Assembly (NCBI GenBank): GCA_021107975.1
Contig: JAIORT010000792.1
Span: forward strand, 1-8,681
Direction of reading: 5' to 3'
Source of the DNA: Bacteroidales bacterium
Lineage (GTDB): Bacteria; Bacteroidota; Bacteroidia; Bacteroidales; JAADJA01
Length of the DNA stretch: 8,681 bases
Shown here: positions 1-6,657 of the stretch, piece after piece
Layout of the letters: each line of letters begins with the position of its first letter
Numbering within the stretch: position 1 is the first letter of the stretch
The notes under the pieces: model-generated
Databases searched by the model: none
Told to the model about the DNA's origin: nothing
What the model saw: only the letters and a program-made list of their open reading frames with translations
Position numbers and translations under genes: made by a program

Positions 1-72
1 GAAATATATCGCATAATTTGGGAAAGGCGTTTAAAAAAATATACTAAAATGGATTGTTGATATAAATTTTTC

Positions 73-336
73 TTATCTAAATCTGTATATCTCTTTCCTA
101 TGTCCAACTTTAATGATAGTTATTATAAAGATATTTTCCTGAATGTCATAAATAATGCGGTAATTCCCTACTCTGATTCTATAGGCATCTCTACCTTTTA
201 GTTTTATACAATCATTGGGTTTGGGATTCTGTTCAAGCTGCAACATCCTTTCTTCAAGTTTATCCACAACATTATCGGGAAGTTTTGCAAGTTGCTTCTG
301 CACCGATTTAGTGATAATTACGGTAAATTTAGCCAT
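73..336 (-). CDS. RelE/ParE-superfamily type II toxin (putative mRNA interferase)
   Basis: An 87-aa basic protein with the layout of RelE-fold toxins: an N-terminal strand (KFTVIITKSVQKQL), two helices (about 11-37), a KLKG turn (45-48), the core YRIRVGNYRIIYDI (52-65) and the ending VGHRKEIYR (77-85). By position, R60, R80 and Y84 match the basic and tyrosine residues used for ribosome-dependent mRNA cleavage in E. coli RelE; this is inferred from the motif, not from structure. Family members cleave mRNA in the ribosomal A site and are neutralised by the partner encoded just upstream. The start ATG overlaps the end of the antitoxin gene by 8 bp, which implies translational coupling. The length is full for the family and all motifs are intact, so it appears functional. 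A gyrase-poisoning ParE toxin has the same fold, but the GNYR...GHR..IY pattern favours RelE. Confidence 0.9.
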   Translation of the reverse strand: MAKFTVIITKSVQKQLAKLPDNVVDKLEERMLQLEQNPKPNDCIKLKGRDAYRIRVGNYRIIYDIQENIFIITIIKVGHRKEIYRFR

Positions 337-532
337 TCTTTTGTTTTCTGATTTTTATGGCTTCCCTTAAAGGAATGGTAGGTTCATTTTTTACTTTTGC
401 CTCGTCATAGTCTTTAATATCTTCCAATTCTTCCAGTTTTTCTAAAATCATCTCATACTCTTTTATAGTCAGAAAGATACCTACATTTTTCCCGTTATTA
501 TCTTTTAAATACTGCTGTTGTTGAGTTTGCAT
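329..532 (-). CDS. Small antitoxin of the RelE-type toxin
   Basis: A 67-aa protein lying before, and overlapping, the RelE-type toxin gene, which is the normal order of a type II module. The N-terminus (YLKDNNGKNVGIFLTIKEYEMILEKLEEL, about 8-36) resembles the short Phd/RelB-like antitoxins that begin with a beta strand, then L-x-x-x-E-Y and a charged helix. The middle is acidic (EELEDIKDYDEAK, 33-45). The C-terminus (PTIPLREAIKIRK, about 53-65) is the probable toxin-wrapping segment. The N-terminal part would form the dimer and DNA-binding domain that autorepresses the operon. A probable own promoter box lies upstream at 581-588. The assignment rests mainly on gene position and general resemblance; the exact antitoxin family is not certain. 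Confidence 0.8.
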   Translation of the reverse strand: MQTQQQQYLKDNNGKNVGIFLTIKEYEMILEKLEELEDIKDYDEAKVKNEPTIPLREAIKIRKQKNG

Positions 533-580
533 GGCTTTATCTAAAATAATAATTATAAATTAGTCTTTAAAAATTAAATA

Positions 581-588
581 CAAAAATA
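581..588 (-). promoter_or_regulatory. Putative -7 box of the toxin-antitoxin operon
   Basis: On the minus strand this reads TATTTTTG, matching the Bacteroidota -7 consensus TAnnTTTG. It is about 49 bp before the antitoxin ATG, in the 106-bp AT-rich gap after parE. A TTTTG that could serve as the -33 element lies about 26 bp further upstream, somewhat beyond the usual 17-23 bp. Such AT-rich sequence gives chance matches, so this is tentative. Confidence 0.35.
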
Positions 589-638
589 GTAAAATTTAAA
601 GATTAAATAGGGATCAAAAGGAATTTATCTTAGTAAAC

Positions 639-2498
639 TTACGCAACCTTAGCCTCCTCCACAACATCCTCTTCTACTCTAAGGTTGTCAATGATAAAGG
701 TTTGGCGTTCGGGAGTATTTTTACCCATGTAAAATGACATGATCTCTTTTATGGAAGATTGTCTTTGCAAAAGAACAGGATCAAGCCGAATGGATGCTCC
801 AATAAAGTGTTTAAATTCGTCCGGCGATATTTCTCCTAATCCTTTAAAACGTGTTATCTCAGGTTTTCCTTTGAATTTTTTCAGGGCATCTTTCTTTTCT
901 TCTTCCGAATAACAATAAAACGTTTTCTTTTTATCCCTGACCCTGAATAAAGGTGTTTGTAAGATATACAAATGTCCTGCCTTAACAAGGTCGGGATAAA
1001 ACTGGAGAAAGAAAGTCATTAAAAGTAATCTAATATGCATTCCGTCAACGTCGGCATCAGTAGCAATTACAATATTGTTATACCTGAGATTATCAAGTCC
1101 ATCATCAATATTCAATGCTGCCTGCAACAGATTGAATTCTTCATTCTGGTAAACTATCTTCTTACTAAGCCCGTAACAATTCAATGGTTTGCCTTTCAGG
1201 CTAAATACTGCCTGTGTACTAACGTCTCTTGATTTGGTAATTGATCCGCTTGCCGAATCTCCCTCAGTGATAAACAAGGTAGTATCGAGGCGTTTTTCGT
1301 GATTTGAGTTATAATGGATTTTACAATCTCTTAGCTTTTTATTATGTAAGCTGGCTTTTTTAACGCTTTCCCTTGCCAGTTTTTTTATTCCTGCCAGTTC
1401 TTTTCTTTCCCTTTGCGATTGAAGTATTTTGCGGTAAAGTGCATCAGCTGTTTCAGGATTTTTATGCAGGTAATTATCAAGATTTCTTTTTACAATATCA
1501 TTAATATAATTTCGCACGGTCATTCCACCCGGTTCAATATGCTGCGAACCAAGCTTAGTCTTTGTCTGAGATTCAAAAATCGGCTCCTGAATTTTAATGC
1601 TTATAGCAGCCAAAATGGAGGTCCTTACATCGCCGGTTTCAAAATCCTTATTGTAAAATTCCCTGATGGTTTTTACAATTGCCTCCCTGAACGCTGCCTG
1701 GTGAGTACCGCCATGTGTGGTGTGCTGACCGTTAACAAAAGAATAATATTCTTCACCGTATTGTTTAGTGCTGTGAGTAAAAGCAAATTCCAGGTCGCCC
1801 TCATTAATATGAATAATGGGATATAAAGTAGGTCCGTTACCGTTGATATTCCTTTCAAGAAGATCGCGCAAGCCATTTTTTGCGTGGAACCGTTCGCCGT
1901 TGAATTTTATTGTCAACCCGTTGTTCAGAAAAACATAATTCCAAAGCAGCTTATCAACATATTCACTGATAAAATGATAATGACCAAATATTTCATTATC
2001 CGGGATAAAGGAGACAATTGTTCCGTTTTTTTCTTCAGAACCCTGTTCGGGGTAATCATTCACAAGATTGCCTTTATTATATTCTACAATCTTTGTTTTA
2101 CCATCCCGAACCGATTGAGTAACAAAATAAGAACATAAAGCATTTACAGCCTTTGAACCAACTCCATTCAAGCCAACAGCTTTTTTGAAAACTTTGGAAT
2201 CGTACTTTGCACCTGTATTTATCTTCGATACACAATCATTAACTTTTCCCAAAGGAATACCACGTCCGTAATCGCGAATAGTTACTTTTTTATCTAATAT
2301 GGTAATATCAATTGTTTTACCGTATCCCATTACATACTCGTCAACGGAATTATCAATAATCTCTTTAATTAACACATATATTCCGTCATCTTGTGAAGCG
2401 CCATCCCCAAGTTTCCCGATATACATACCCGGACGCATACGTATATGCTCACTCCATTCTAACGAACGTATGGTATCCTCTGTGTACTTTTCAGACAT
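639..2498 (-). CDS. parE: DNA topoisomerase IV subunit B (type IIA topoisomerase ATPase subunit)
   Basis: A 619-aa GyrB/ParE-family protein that supplies ATP hydrolysis and the TOPRIM metal site of a type IIA topoisomerase; with ParC it decatenates chromosomes. The GHKL ATPase domain shows EIIDNSVDE (46-54, general base E46, Mg-binding N50), DYGRGIP (76-82) and GLNGVGSKAVNAL (109-121). The transducer carries GGTH (263-266) and the QTK loop (Q311, K313). TOPRIM shows ITEGDSASGS (410-419, E412) and DADVDG (D481, D483, D485), followed by EITRFKGLGE (547-556). It lacks the insert found in enterobacterial GyrB. Segments such as SRDVSTQAVFSLKGKPLN and the pattern after TOPRIM are those of Bacteroidota ParE rather than GyrB. 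The start MSEKYTEDTIRSLEW fits the family. The usual partner parC is not directly downstream here; a toxin-antitoxin pair is. The gene is intact. The remaining doubt is only the paralogue (GyrB or ParE). Confidence 0.95.
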   Translation of the reverse strand: MSEKYTEDTIRSLEWSEHIRMRPGMYIGKLGDGASQDDGIYVLIKEIIDNSVDEYVMGYGKTIDITILDKKVTIRDYGRGIPLGKVNDCVSKINTGAKYDSKVFKKAVGLNGVGSKAVNALCSYFVTQSVRDGKTKIVEYNKGNLVNDYPEQGSEEKNGTIVSFIPDNEIFGHYHFISEYVDKLLWNYVFLNNGLTIKFNGERFHAKNGLRDLLERNINGNGPTLYPIIHINEGDLEFAFTHSTKQYGEEYYSFVNGQHTTHGGTHQAAFREAIVKTIREFYNKDFETGDVRTSILAAISIKIQEPIFESQTKTKLGSQHIEPGGMTVRNYINDIVKRNLDNYLHKNPETADALYRKILQSQRERKELAGIKKLARESVKKASLHNKKLRDCKIHYNSNHEKRLDTTLFITEGDSASGSITKSRDVSTQAVFSLKGKPLNCYGLSKKIVYQNEEFNLLQAALNIDDGLDNLRYNNIVIATDADVDGMHIRLLLMTFFLQFYPDLVKAGHLYILQTPLFRVRDKKKTFYCYSEEEKKDALKKFKGKPEITRFKGLGEISPDEFKHFIGASIRLDPVLLQRQSSIKEIMSFYMGKNTPERQTFIIDNLRVEEDVVEEAKVA

Positions 2499-2515
2499 TA
2501 TTCACCAATTTGCGG

Positions 2516-2523
2516 CAAAAATA
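2516..2523 (-). promoter_or_regulatory. Putative -7 box upstream of parE
   Basis: The minus strand reads TATTTTTG followed by CC, matching TAnnTTTG, 17 bp before the parE ATG. Transcription would start about 10 nt before the ATG, giving a very short leader. No good TTG/TTTG is seen at the proper -33 distance, so the call rests on the -7 match and position. Confidence 0.4.
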
Positions 2524-2658
2524 CACAAAGAAACCTTTGAAAATAAAGGGATACAGGAAAACTTATTAAACAAAGGATGTTAATATCTTTTTTAACTATT
2601 AAAAACTTGTAACTATTCAGCCAATATAAAATGTTAAATAATAAATACTTGCCACAGA

Positions 2659-2678
2659 TTAAAATTAATTAATTTTAA
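2659..2678. repeat. Perfect 20-bp AT-only palindrome
   Basis: TTAAAATTAATTAATTTTAA is its own reverse complement. It lies 20 bp after the stop of the DUF2461 gene (minus strand), inside the 199-bp gap before parE. It could form a weak hairpin at the end of that transcript or be a protein-binding site, but with A and T only it may be chance. The rest of the gap (2499-2697) shows only the parE promoter candidate. Confidence 0.4.
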
Positions 2679-2697
2679 AAATCACAAAAACAAAAAA

Positions 2698-3348
2698 TTA
2701 ACTTAATGCCCTGTTGATAAACTGATTCAGCGAATACATTTTCTTAAATACATTGGTGCAATATTCTTCAAAACGTTCTGATAAAAATTTATCATCAGTC
2801 ATTTCAAACAAAACCACATAGCTTTTATATTTTAACAAATCAATATCAGGAAATTCCGGCGGGAAATCCTTAGGCGGACGTTTTAGTTTTTCCCCTTCGA
2901 TATTTCTAAAATACTTTTTAAAAGTATTATCGTTAATAATCCGTTTAAATTCATCAACATTATAATAAATTTCTTTTCTCAGAGCTTTAAGCATGTCAGC
3001 AGAAGGCATATAAATACCACCACCCAGAAAAGATTTCCCAGGCTCAATATGAACATAATAACCTGCATATCCTCCCTTTCTTCCTCCTCTGCTAATAAAC
3101 CCGCCGAAATTTGTTTTATATGGCAATTTATCTTTTGAAAACCTGACATCTCTGAAAATTCTGAATATGCACTCCTTTGTGGTTAATGTGCCAATTTTCG
3201 GGTCAAAACTATATACTGCCGGAATAAGTTTGTTTAAAAGTGTTTCAAAATTCTCCTTAGCATTTTCATACAACTTTCTGTTATTATTAAACCATTCACG
3301 GTTATTATTTTCCCTTAATTCTCTTAAAAAATCTAATACTAATCTCAT
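2698..3348 (-). CDS. DUF2461 family protein (TIGR02453-like), function unknown
   Basis: A 216-aa protein of the widespread DUF2461 family. Diagnostic segments are NNNREWFNNNRKLYE (14-28), the core IFRIFRDVRFSKDKLPYKTNFG (61-82), GYYVHIEPGKSFLGGGIY (96-113) and the short C-terminal helix LNQFINRAL (207-215). The family has no established biochemical role that I can state with confidence. There is no signal peptide or membrane segment, so it is presumably cytoplasmic. The ATG start is favoured because an in-frame stop lies three codons upstream (3355-3357), although most relatives carry a few more residues before the helix that reads LDFLRELRENNNREWF here. The gene is divergent from the PorV/PorQ-like gene and 199 bp upstream of parE; no functional link with either is evident. 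Confidence 0.9.
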   Translation of the reverse strand: MRLVLDFLRELRENNNREWFNNNRKLYENAKENFETLLNKLIPAVYSFDPKIGTLTTKECIFRIFRDVRFSKDKLPYKTNFGGFISRGGRKGGYAGYYVHIEPGKSFLGGGIYMPSADMLKALRKEIYYNVDEFKRIINDNTFKKYFRNIEGEKLKRPPKDFPPEFPDIDLLKYKSYVVLFEMTDDKFLSERFEEYCTNVFKKMYSLNQFINRALS

Positions 3349-3377
3349 GTCAATTTATTTTTTATTAAAAGAATTTT

Positions 3378-3403
3378 CAAATATAAAAATTTTTATATAT
3401 TTG
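3378..3403. promoter_or_regulatory. Putative divergent promoter with mirrored -7 boxes
   Basis: The 63-bp gap between two divergent genes holds TATATTTG on the plus strand (3396-3403) and TATATTTG on the minus strand (3385-3378), forming a near-palindrome around an A/T-tract. Both match the TAnnTTTG box. The minus-strand copy would give the DUF2461 gene a leader of about 25 nt. The plus-strand copy ends only 8 bp before the ATG at 3412, implying a leaderless or nearly leaderless mRNA. Neither has a convincing -33 element, so AT-richness could explain part of this. Confidence 0.35.
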
Positions 3404-3408
3404 GAGGG
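3403..3408 (+). promoter_or_regulatory. Shine-Dalgarno-like GGAGGG before the PorV/PorQ-like gene
   Basis: GGAGGG lies 3 nt before the ATG at 3412. It stands out because the other starts in this window have AT-rich leaders without such a motif. The spacing is shorter than usual, and the motif overlaps the last base of the candidate TATATTTG box. It supports the ATG at 3412 as the start. Confidence 0.5.
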
Positions 3409-3411
3409 TCT

Positions 3412-4278
3412 ATGCTAAAAAACCTAATTATTCTAATATTGTGCTCACAATTGTTCATCCTGATTTTTTCGGGTTCTGCAATAGCATCTAATTACACAGT
3501 TCCCATTGGCGGCAGGTCAGCAGGGATGGGTAATGCTTCAGTAACCTTCTGCGATTTCTGGTCTGTTTATAATAACCAGGCAGGGCTTGCCAAATTTAAT
3601 AACATCGCTGCAGGATTTTATTACGAGAACAGGTTTCTTATAAAAGAACTGAGCTTAAAAACCGGGGCTTTTATTTTACCCACAAAATCAGGTGTGTTTG
3701 GTTTGAACCTCCTTTATTTCGGCTATCCAAAATATAATGAAACGAAAATCGGACTGGCTTATGGCAGGTCTTTCGGGAAGCGCTTTTCTGCCGGTATCCA
3801 GTTGGATTATCTCTCAACCGGTATTGGCGAAGACTATGGCAGTAAAAGCCTAATTACTTTTGAAATAGGAATACGGTCAGAACTTAATGATAACCTAATT
3901 ATTGCTGCACATATATTCAATCCAATCAGAGTTAAGTTAGAAAACGAATTTGATGAAAGAATCCCCACAGTGTTTAAACTTGGAGTTTCTTATTCGTTTT
4001 CCGAACAACTGCTTGTAACACTTGAAACAGAGAAAAATTCTGATTTTAAACCTCTTTTAAGAGGCGGGCTTGAATATAAGATAATTGAGCAGGCTATTGT
4101 CAGGATAGGATACTCAACCCTTCCGTCAACAACAGGTTCCGACAACTTTAGCATTGCTTCGGTATATACTTTCGGATTTGGATTGCATATAAAAAAAGTA
4201 GCGATAGATTTTGCAGCTTCCATACACCAGACATTAGGCTGGTCGCCGCAAGTTTCGGTTGTTTATAAGTTTAAATGA
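3412..4278 (+). CDS. PorV/PorQ-like outer-membrane beta-barrel protein
   Basis: A 288-aa exported protein. Residues 1-25 form a signal peptide (MLKN, hydrophobic core, SAIA then S26). The mature N-terminus YTVPIGGRSAGMGNASVTFCDFWSVYNNQAGLA (28-60) contains the G-GRSAGMG-A...W..-NQAGLA signature of the PorV/PorQ proteins and related FadL-like barrels. The rest consists of alternating amphipathic strands with aromatic girdles (GFYYENRF, GLNLLYFGY, RIGYSTL, FGFGLHI), ending VSVVYKFK, a typical C-terminal barrel strand. PorV shuttles cargo in type IX secretion, but this protein is shorter than canonical PorV or PorQ as I know them, so a direct role in that system is not shown. It lies 144 bp before the helix-hairpin-helix barrel gene (using the 4423 start) on the same strand and may be co-transcribed with it, both encoding envelope proteins. 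Confidence 0.8.
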   Translation: MLKNLIILILCSQLFILIFSGSAIASNYTVPIGGRSAGMGNASVTFCDFWSVYNNQAGLAKFNNIAAGFYYENRFLIKELSLKTGAFILPTKSGVFGLNLLYFGYPKYNETKIGLAYGRSFGKRFSAGIQLDYLSTGIGEDYGSKSLITFEIGIRSELNDNLIIAAHIFNPIRVKLENEFDERIPTVFKLGVSYSFSEQLLVTLETEKNSDFKPLLRGGLEYKIIEQAIVRIGYSTLPSTTGSDNFSIASVYTFGFGLHIKKVAIDFAASIHQTLGWSPQVSVVYKFK

Positions 4279-4296
4279 TTTGAATAATTAGTGTCA

Positions 4297-4331
4297 AAGA
4301 ATCAAGAACCAAGAATTAAGAATCAAGAAAC
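4297..4331 (+). repeat. Five tandem 7-bp units (AAGAAYY type)
   Basis: Five contiguous heptamers: AAGAATC, AAGAACC, AAGAATT, AAGAATC and AAGAAAC. They lie in the gap after the PorV/PorQ-like gene. No coding role is seen. They resemble the short tandemly repeated heptanucleotides described in intergenic DNA of some bacteria. A second patch with the same unit length and copy number but another sequence is at 7556-7590. Confidence 0.85.
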
Positions 4332-4365
4332 TAAAACGTAAAGCAAAACATATTAGTGAAAATTC

Positions 4366-4401
4366 GTGAAATTCGTGTCAAATGTGAAATTCGCGTCAAA
4401 T
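4366..4401 (+). repeat. 18-bp direct tandem repeat (two copies, one mismatch)
   Basis: GTGAAATTCGTGTCAAAT (4366-4383) is followed directly by GTGAAATTCGCGTCAAAT (4384-4401), with only T to C changed. A partial copy (GTGAAAATTC) precedes them at 4356-4365. Reading through in frame gives the peptide repeat VKFVSN-VKFASN. The repeat is probably intergenic and explains why an open frame extends upstream of the true start of the next gene. Confidence 0.85.
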
Positions 4402-4422
4402 AGAGCCTTAATAAATATCCTT

Positions 4423-6561
4423 ATGCTATTCGGTAACAAACAAATATTACTTGTTATTCTCATCTTGGTATTACGTGCCTTTTCCATTGCACAGGAACCG
4501 GATTCACCAATAAAAACAGATGAAACGGATATTTCAGATAAAATAGAAAATATTGCAGAAAGTACAGAAGCAACCCTTGATTACACCGAACTTATTGAAG
4601 ACCTGAAATACTACCGTGAACACCCCCTGAACCTGAATTATGCTACGGAAGAGGATTTGCGTAAACTCATTTTCCTGAATAACATCCAGATATTCAACTT
4701 GCTTGCCCATCGCGAAACTTATGGGAACTTTATTACTATTTACGAACTTCAGGGTGTCGAAGGATTTGATTCCGAAACCATTCAAAAAATCTTACCTTAT
4801 ATTAAAGTTGATAGAGAAAAACCCAAAGTTTCAATCTCTCTGAAAAAGATTACCAAATACATGAGAAATGATGTTTTCATCAGGTACCAGCGAATTCTCC
4901 AGGAACAAAAAGGATACTCGGCTATTGATGATTCTTTATTGTATGAGAATCCAAATTCGAGATATATGGGTAGTCCTGATAAGATATATTTCAGATATGG
5001 TTCTAACTATTTCAACCGGATAAGATTTGGGATTACAGCGGAGAAAGATGCAGGGGAAGTATTTTTGAAAAACAATGTGAATGATTCTATCCGAAATCTT
5101 GTGGGAGCTAAGCTGAAGAATGGCTTCGACTTTTATTCCGTTCATTTTAGCCTGAAAGACATCGGGCATTTGAAAGCATTAACAATCGGTGATTACCAGT
5201 TACAGTTCGGGCAGGGTTTAACCTTATGGTCGGGGCTGGCTTTTGGAAAATCATCGGATGCAATTGATATTAAAAAATTTGCCGTTGGTGTCAAACCCTA
5301 TACTTCAACTGATGAAAACGGTTTTTTCAGAGGTGTTGCATCAACTATCGGCATAAAGAATTTTGATATTTCGGCTTTTTACTCTTCTCATAAAATTGAT
5401 GCAAACCTGGGCAAAGTTGATACATTAACGGATGAGACACCGTATATAACTTCTATGCAGGAATCCGGTCTTCACAGGACACCAAATGAATTGTTTAATA
5501 AAAAAGCTGTGAACCTCATGGTATTTGGCGGTAATGTAACTTACAAAAACAAACGACTGAAATTAGGCTTAACGGCATATAAATCAAAACTTGAAAAAGA
5601 ACTGTTAAAAGATTTTTTCCCATACAATCAATTCAACTTTAACGGTACGGAAATTATTGATGCCGGAATTGATTACAGTTATCTTTTTAATAAGTTAAAT
5701 ATTTTCGGAGAAGTTTCGGTTAGTCAAAACGGGGGGTGGGCGCAGTTACATGGATTTACGGCAAATCCGCATCCCAGGCTTTTTCTTACTGTTTTATACA
5801 GGAATTATCAAAAAGATTATTATAATTTTTTCAGCAATGCATTTGCCGAAGGGAGTTATAACCATAACGAAAATGGCTTTTACACAGGCATAAGGCTGAA
5901 TCTTCACAGTAAGTGGATATTAACAGCCTATATTGACAATTTCAGTTTTCCGTGGTTAAAATACAGGGTAGATGCTCCATCAAGGGGAAATGAATTTCTC
6001 GTCCAGACGGATTACAGCCTTTCAAAAAATATTTTTATGTATTTCAGGTTCAGGCAAAAAAACAAACAAATAAATTACCCGAACGAAGAACAATTTATTG
6101 AATCTCTAGTAAACACAAGAAAGAACTATTTCAGGTATCATATCGAATACAGCATCTCTCCATCGGTTGTAATGAAAAACAGGCTTGAGTATGTGATATT
6201 CAAGGAAGGTAATTTTTATAAAGGAACCGGTTATTTAATTTACCATGATATTGCCTGGAGACCTCTCTCAGGTAAATTATCTGTTATTTTTAGATATTCT
6301 TTGTTCGACACCGACTCGTATGATGAACGAATTTATGCGTACGAAAATGATGTATTATATGCTTTTTCAGTACCGGCATATTATTACAAAGGAAGCAGGG
6401 GTTATATTTTACTGAAATATCAATTGACAAGAAAAATAAATTTCTGGTTGCGATTTGCTCATACTTATATTAACAATCGTCAGACTTTTGGTACGGCGCT
6501 GGATGAAATAAACGGGAATACGAAATCGGAAGTTAAAGTTCAATTAAGAATTAAGTTCTGA
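4423..6561 (+). CDS. Helix-hairpin-helix module plus outer-membrane beta-barrel protein
   Basis: A 712-aa protein from the ATG at 4423. Residues 1-23 form a signal peptide (MLFGNKQ, hydrophobic stretch, AFSIA then QE). An acidic linker follows, then a ComEA-like helix-hairpin-helix region (about 67-127: HPLNLNYATEEDLRKL...ETYGNFITIYELQGVEGFDSETIQKILPYI). The remaining 580 or so residues are rich in aromatic-flanked strands, and the protein ends VKVQLRIKF, as outer-membrane barrels do. The frame stays open back to a GTG at 4366, but that adds 19 residues encoded by an 18-bp tandem repeat in front of the signal peptide, so 4423 is preferred. The first hairpin lacks the G-I-G typical of DNA-binding copies, so DNA binding is doubtful. 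Proteins of this architecture are common in Bacteroidota with no firm function known to me. Confidence 0.8.
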   Translation: MLFGNKQILLVILILVLRAFSIAQEPDSPIKTDETDISDKIENIAESTEATLDYTELIEDLKYYREHPLNLNYATEEDLRKLIFLNNIQIFNLLAHRETYGNFITIYELQGVEGFDSETIQKILPYIKVDREKPKVSISLKKITKYMRNDVFIRYQRILQEQKGYSAIDDSLLYENPNSRYMGSPDKIYFRYGSNYFNRIRFGITAEKDAGEVFLKNNVNDSIRNLVGAKLKNGFDFYSVHFSLKDIGHLKALTIGDYQLQFGQGLTLWSGLAFGKSSDAIDIKKFAVGVKPYTSTDENGFFRGVASTIGIKNFDISAFYSSHKIDANLGKVDTLTDETPYITSMQESGLHRTPNELFNKKAVNLMVFGGNVTYKNKRLKLGLTAYKSKLEKELLKDFFPYNQFNFNGTEIIDAGIDYSYLFNKLNIFGEVSVSQNGGWAQLHGFTANPHPRLFLTVLYRNYQKDYYNFFSNAFAEGSYNHNENGFYTGIRLNLHSKWILTAYIDNFSFPWLKYRVDAPSRGNEFLVQTDYSLSKNIFMYFRFRQKNKQINYPNEEQFIESLVNTRKNYFRYHIEYSISPSVVMKNRLEYVIFKEGNFYKGTGYLIYHDIAWRPLSGKLSVIFRYSLFDTDSYDERIYAYENDVLYAFSVPAYYYKGSRGYILLKYQLTRKINFWLRFAHTYINNRQTFGTALDEINGNTKSEVKVQLRIKF

Positions 6562-6586
6562 TAATTAAAATTTTTTTTAGCCAATA

Positions 6587-6616
6587 TTTGCAGAATTAAA
6601 ATTTTTACTACTTTTG
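6587..6616 (+). promoter_or_regulatory. Bacteroidota-type promoter of rplU-rpmA
   Basis: TTTG at 6587-6590 (-33) and TACTTTTG at 6609-6616 (-7, consensus TAnnTTTG) are 18 bp apart, inside the 17-23 bp range reported for this phylum. The -7 box is followed by CACTCC, and transcription would start near 6621-6623, leaving an AT-rich leader of about 35 nt without a Shine-Dalgarno sequence. This is the best promoter match in the window, placed correctly for a highly expressed ribosomal operon. Confidence 0.7.
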
Positions 6617-6657
6617 CACTCCAATTTTTTTTAGAAAAAAGATAAATAAAATTAAAG

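Noticed and set aside
1035..2583. Several open frames of 65-137 codons overlapping parE on both strands
   Set aside because: They lie inside an intact, fully motif-bearing topoisomerase gene, have no recognisable domains, and are shadow frames.
4297..4331. Iterons or a replication origin
   Set aside because: There is no initiator gene, no DnaA-box cluster, and the units are only 7 bp and degenerate; the neighbourhood is ordinary chromosomal genes.
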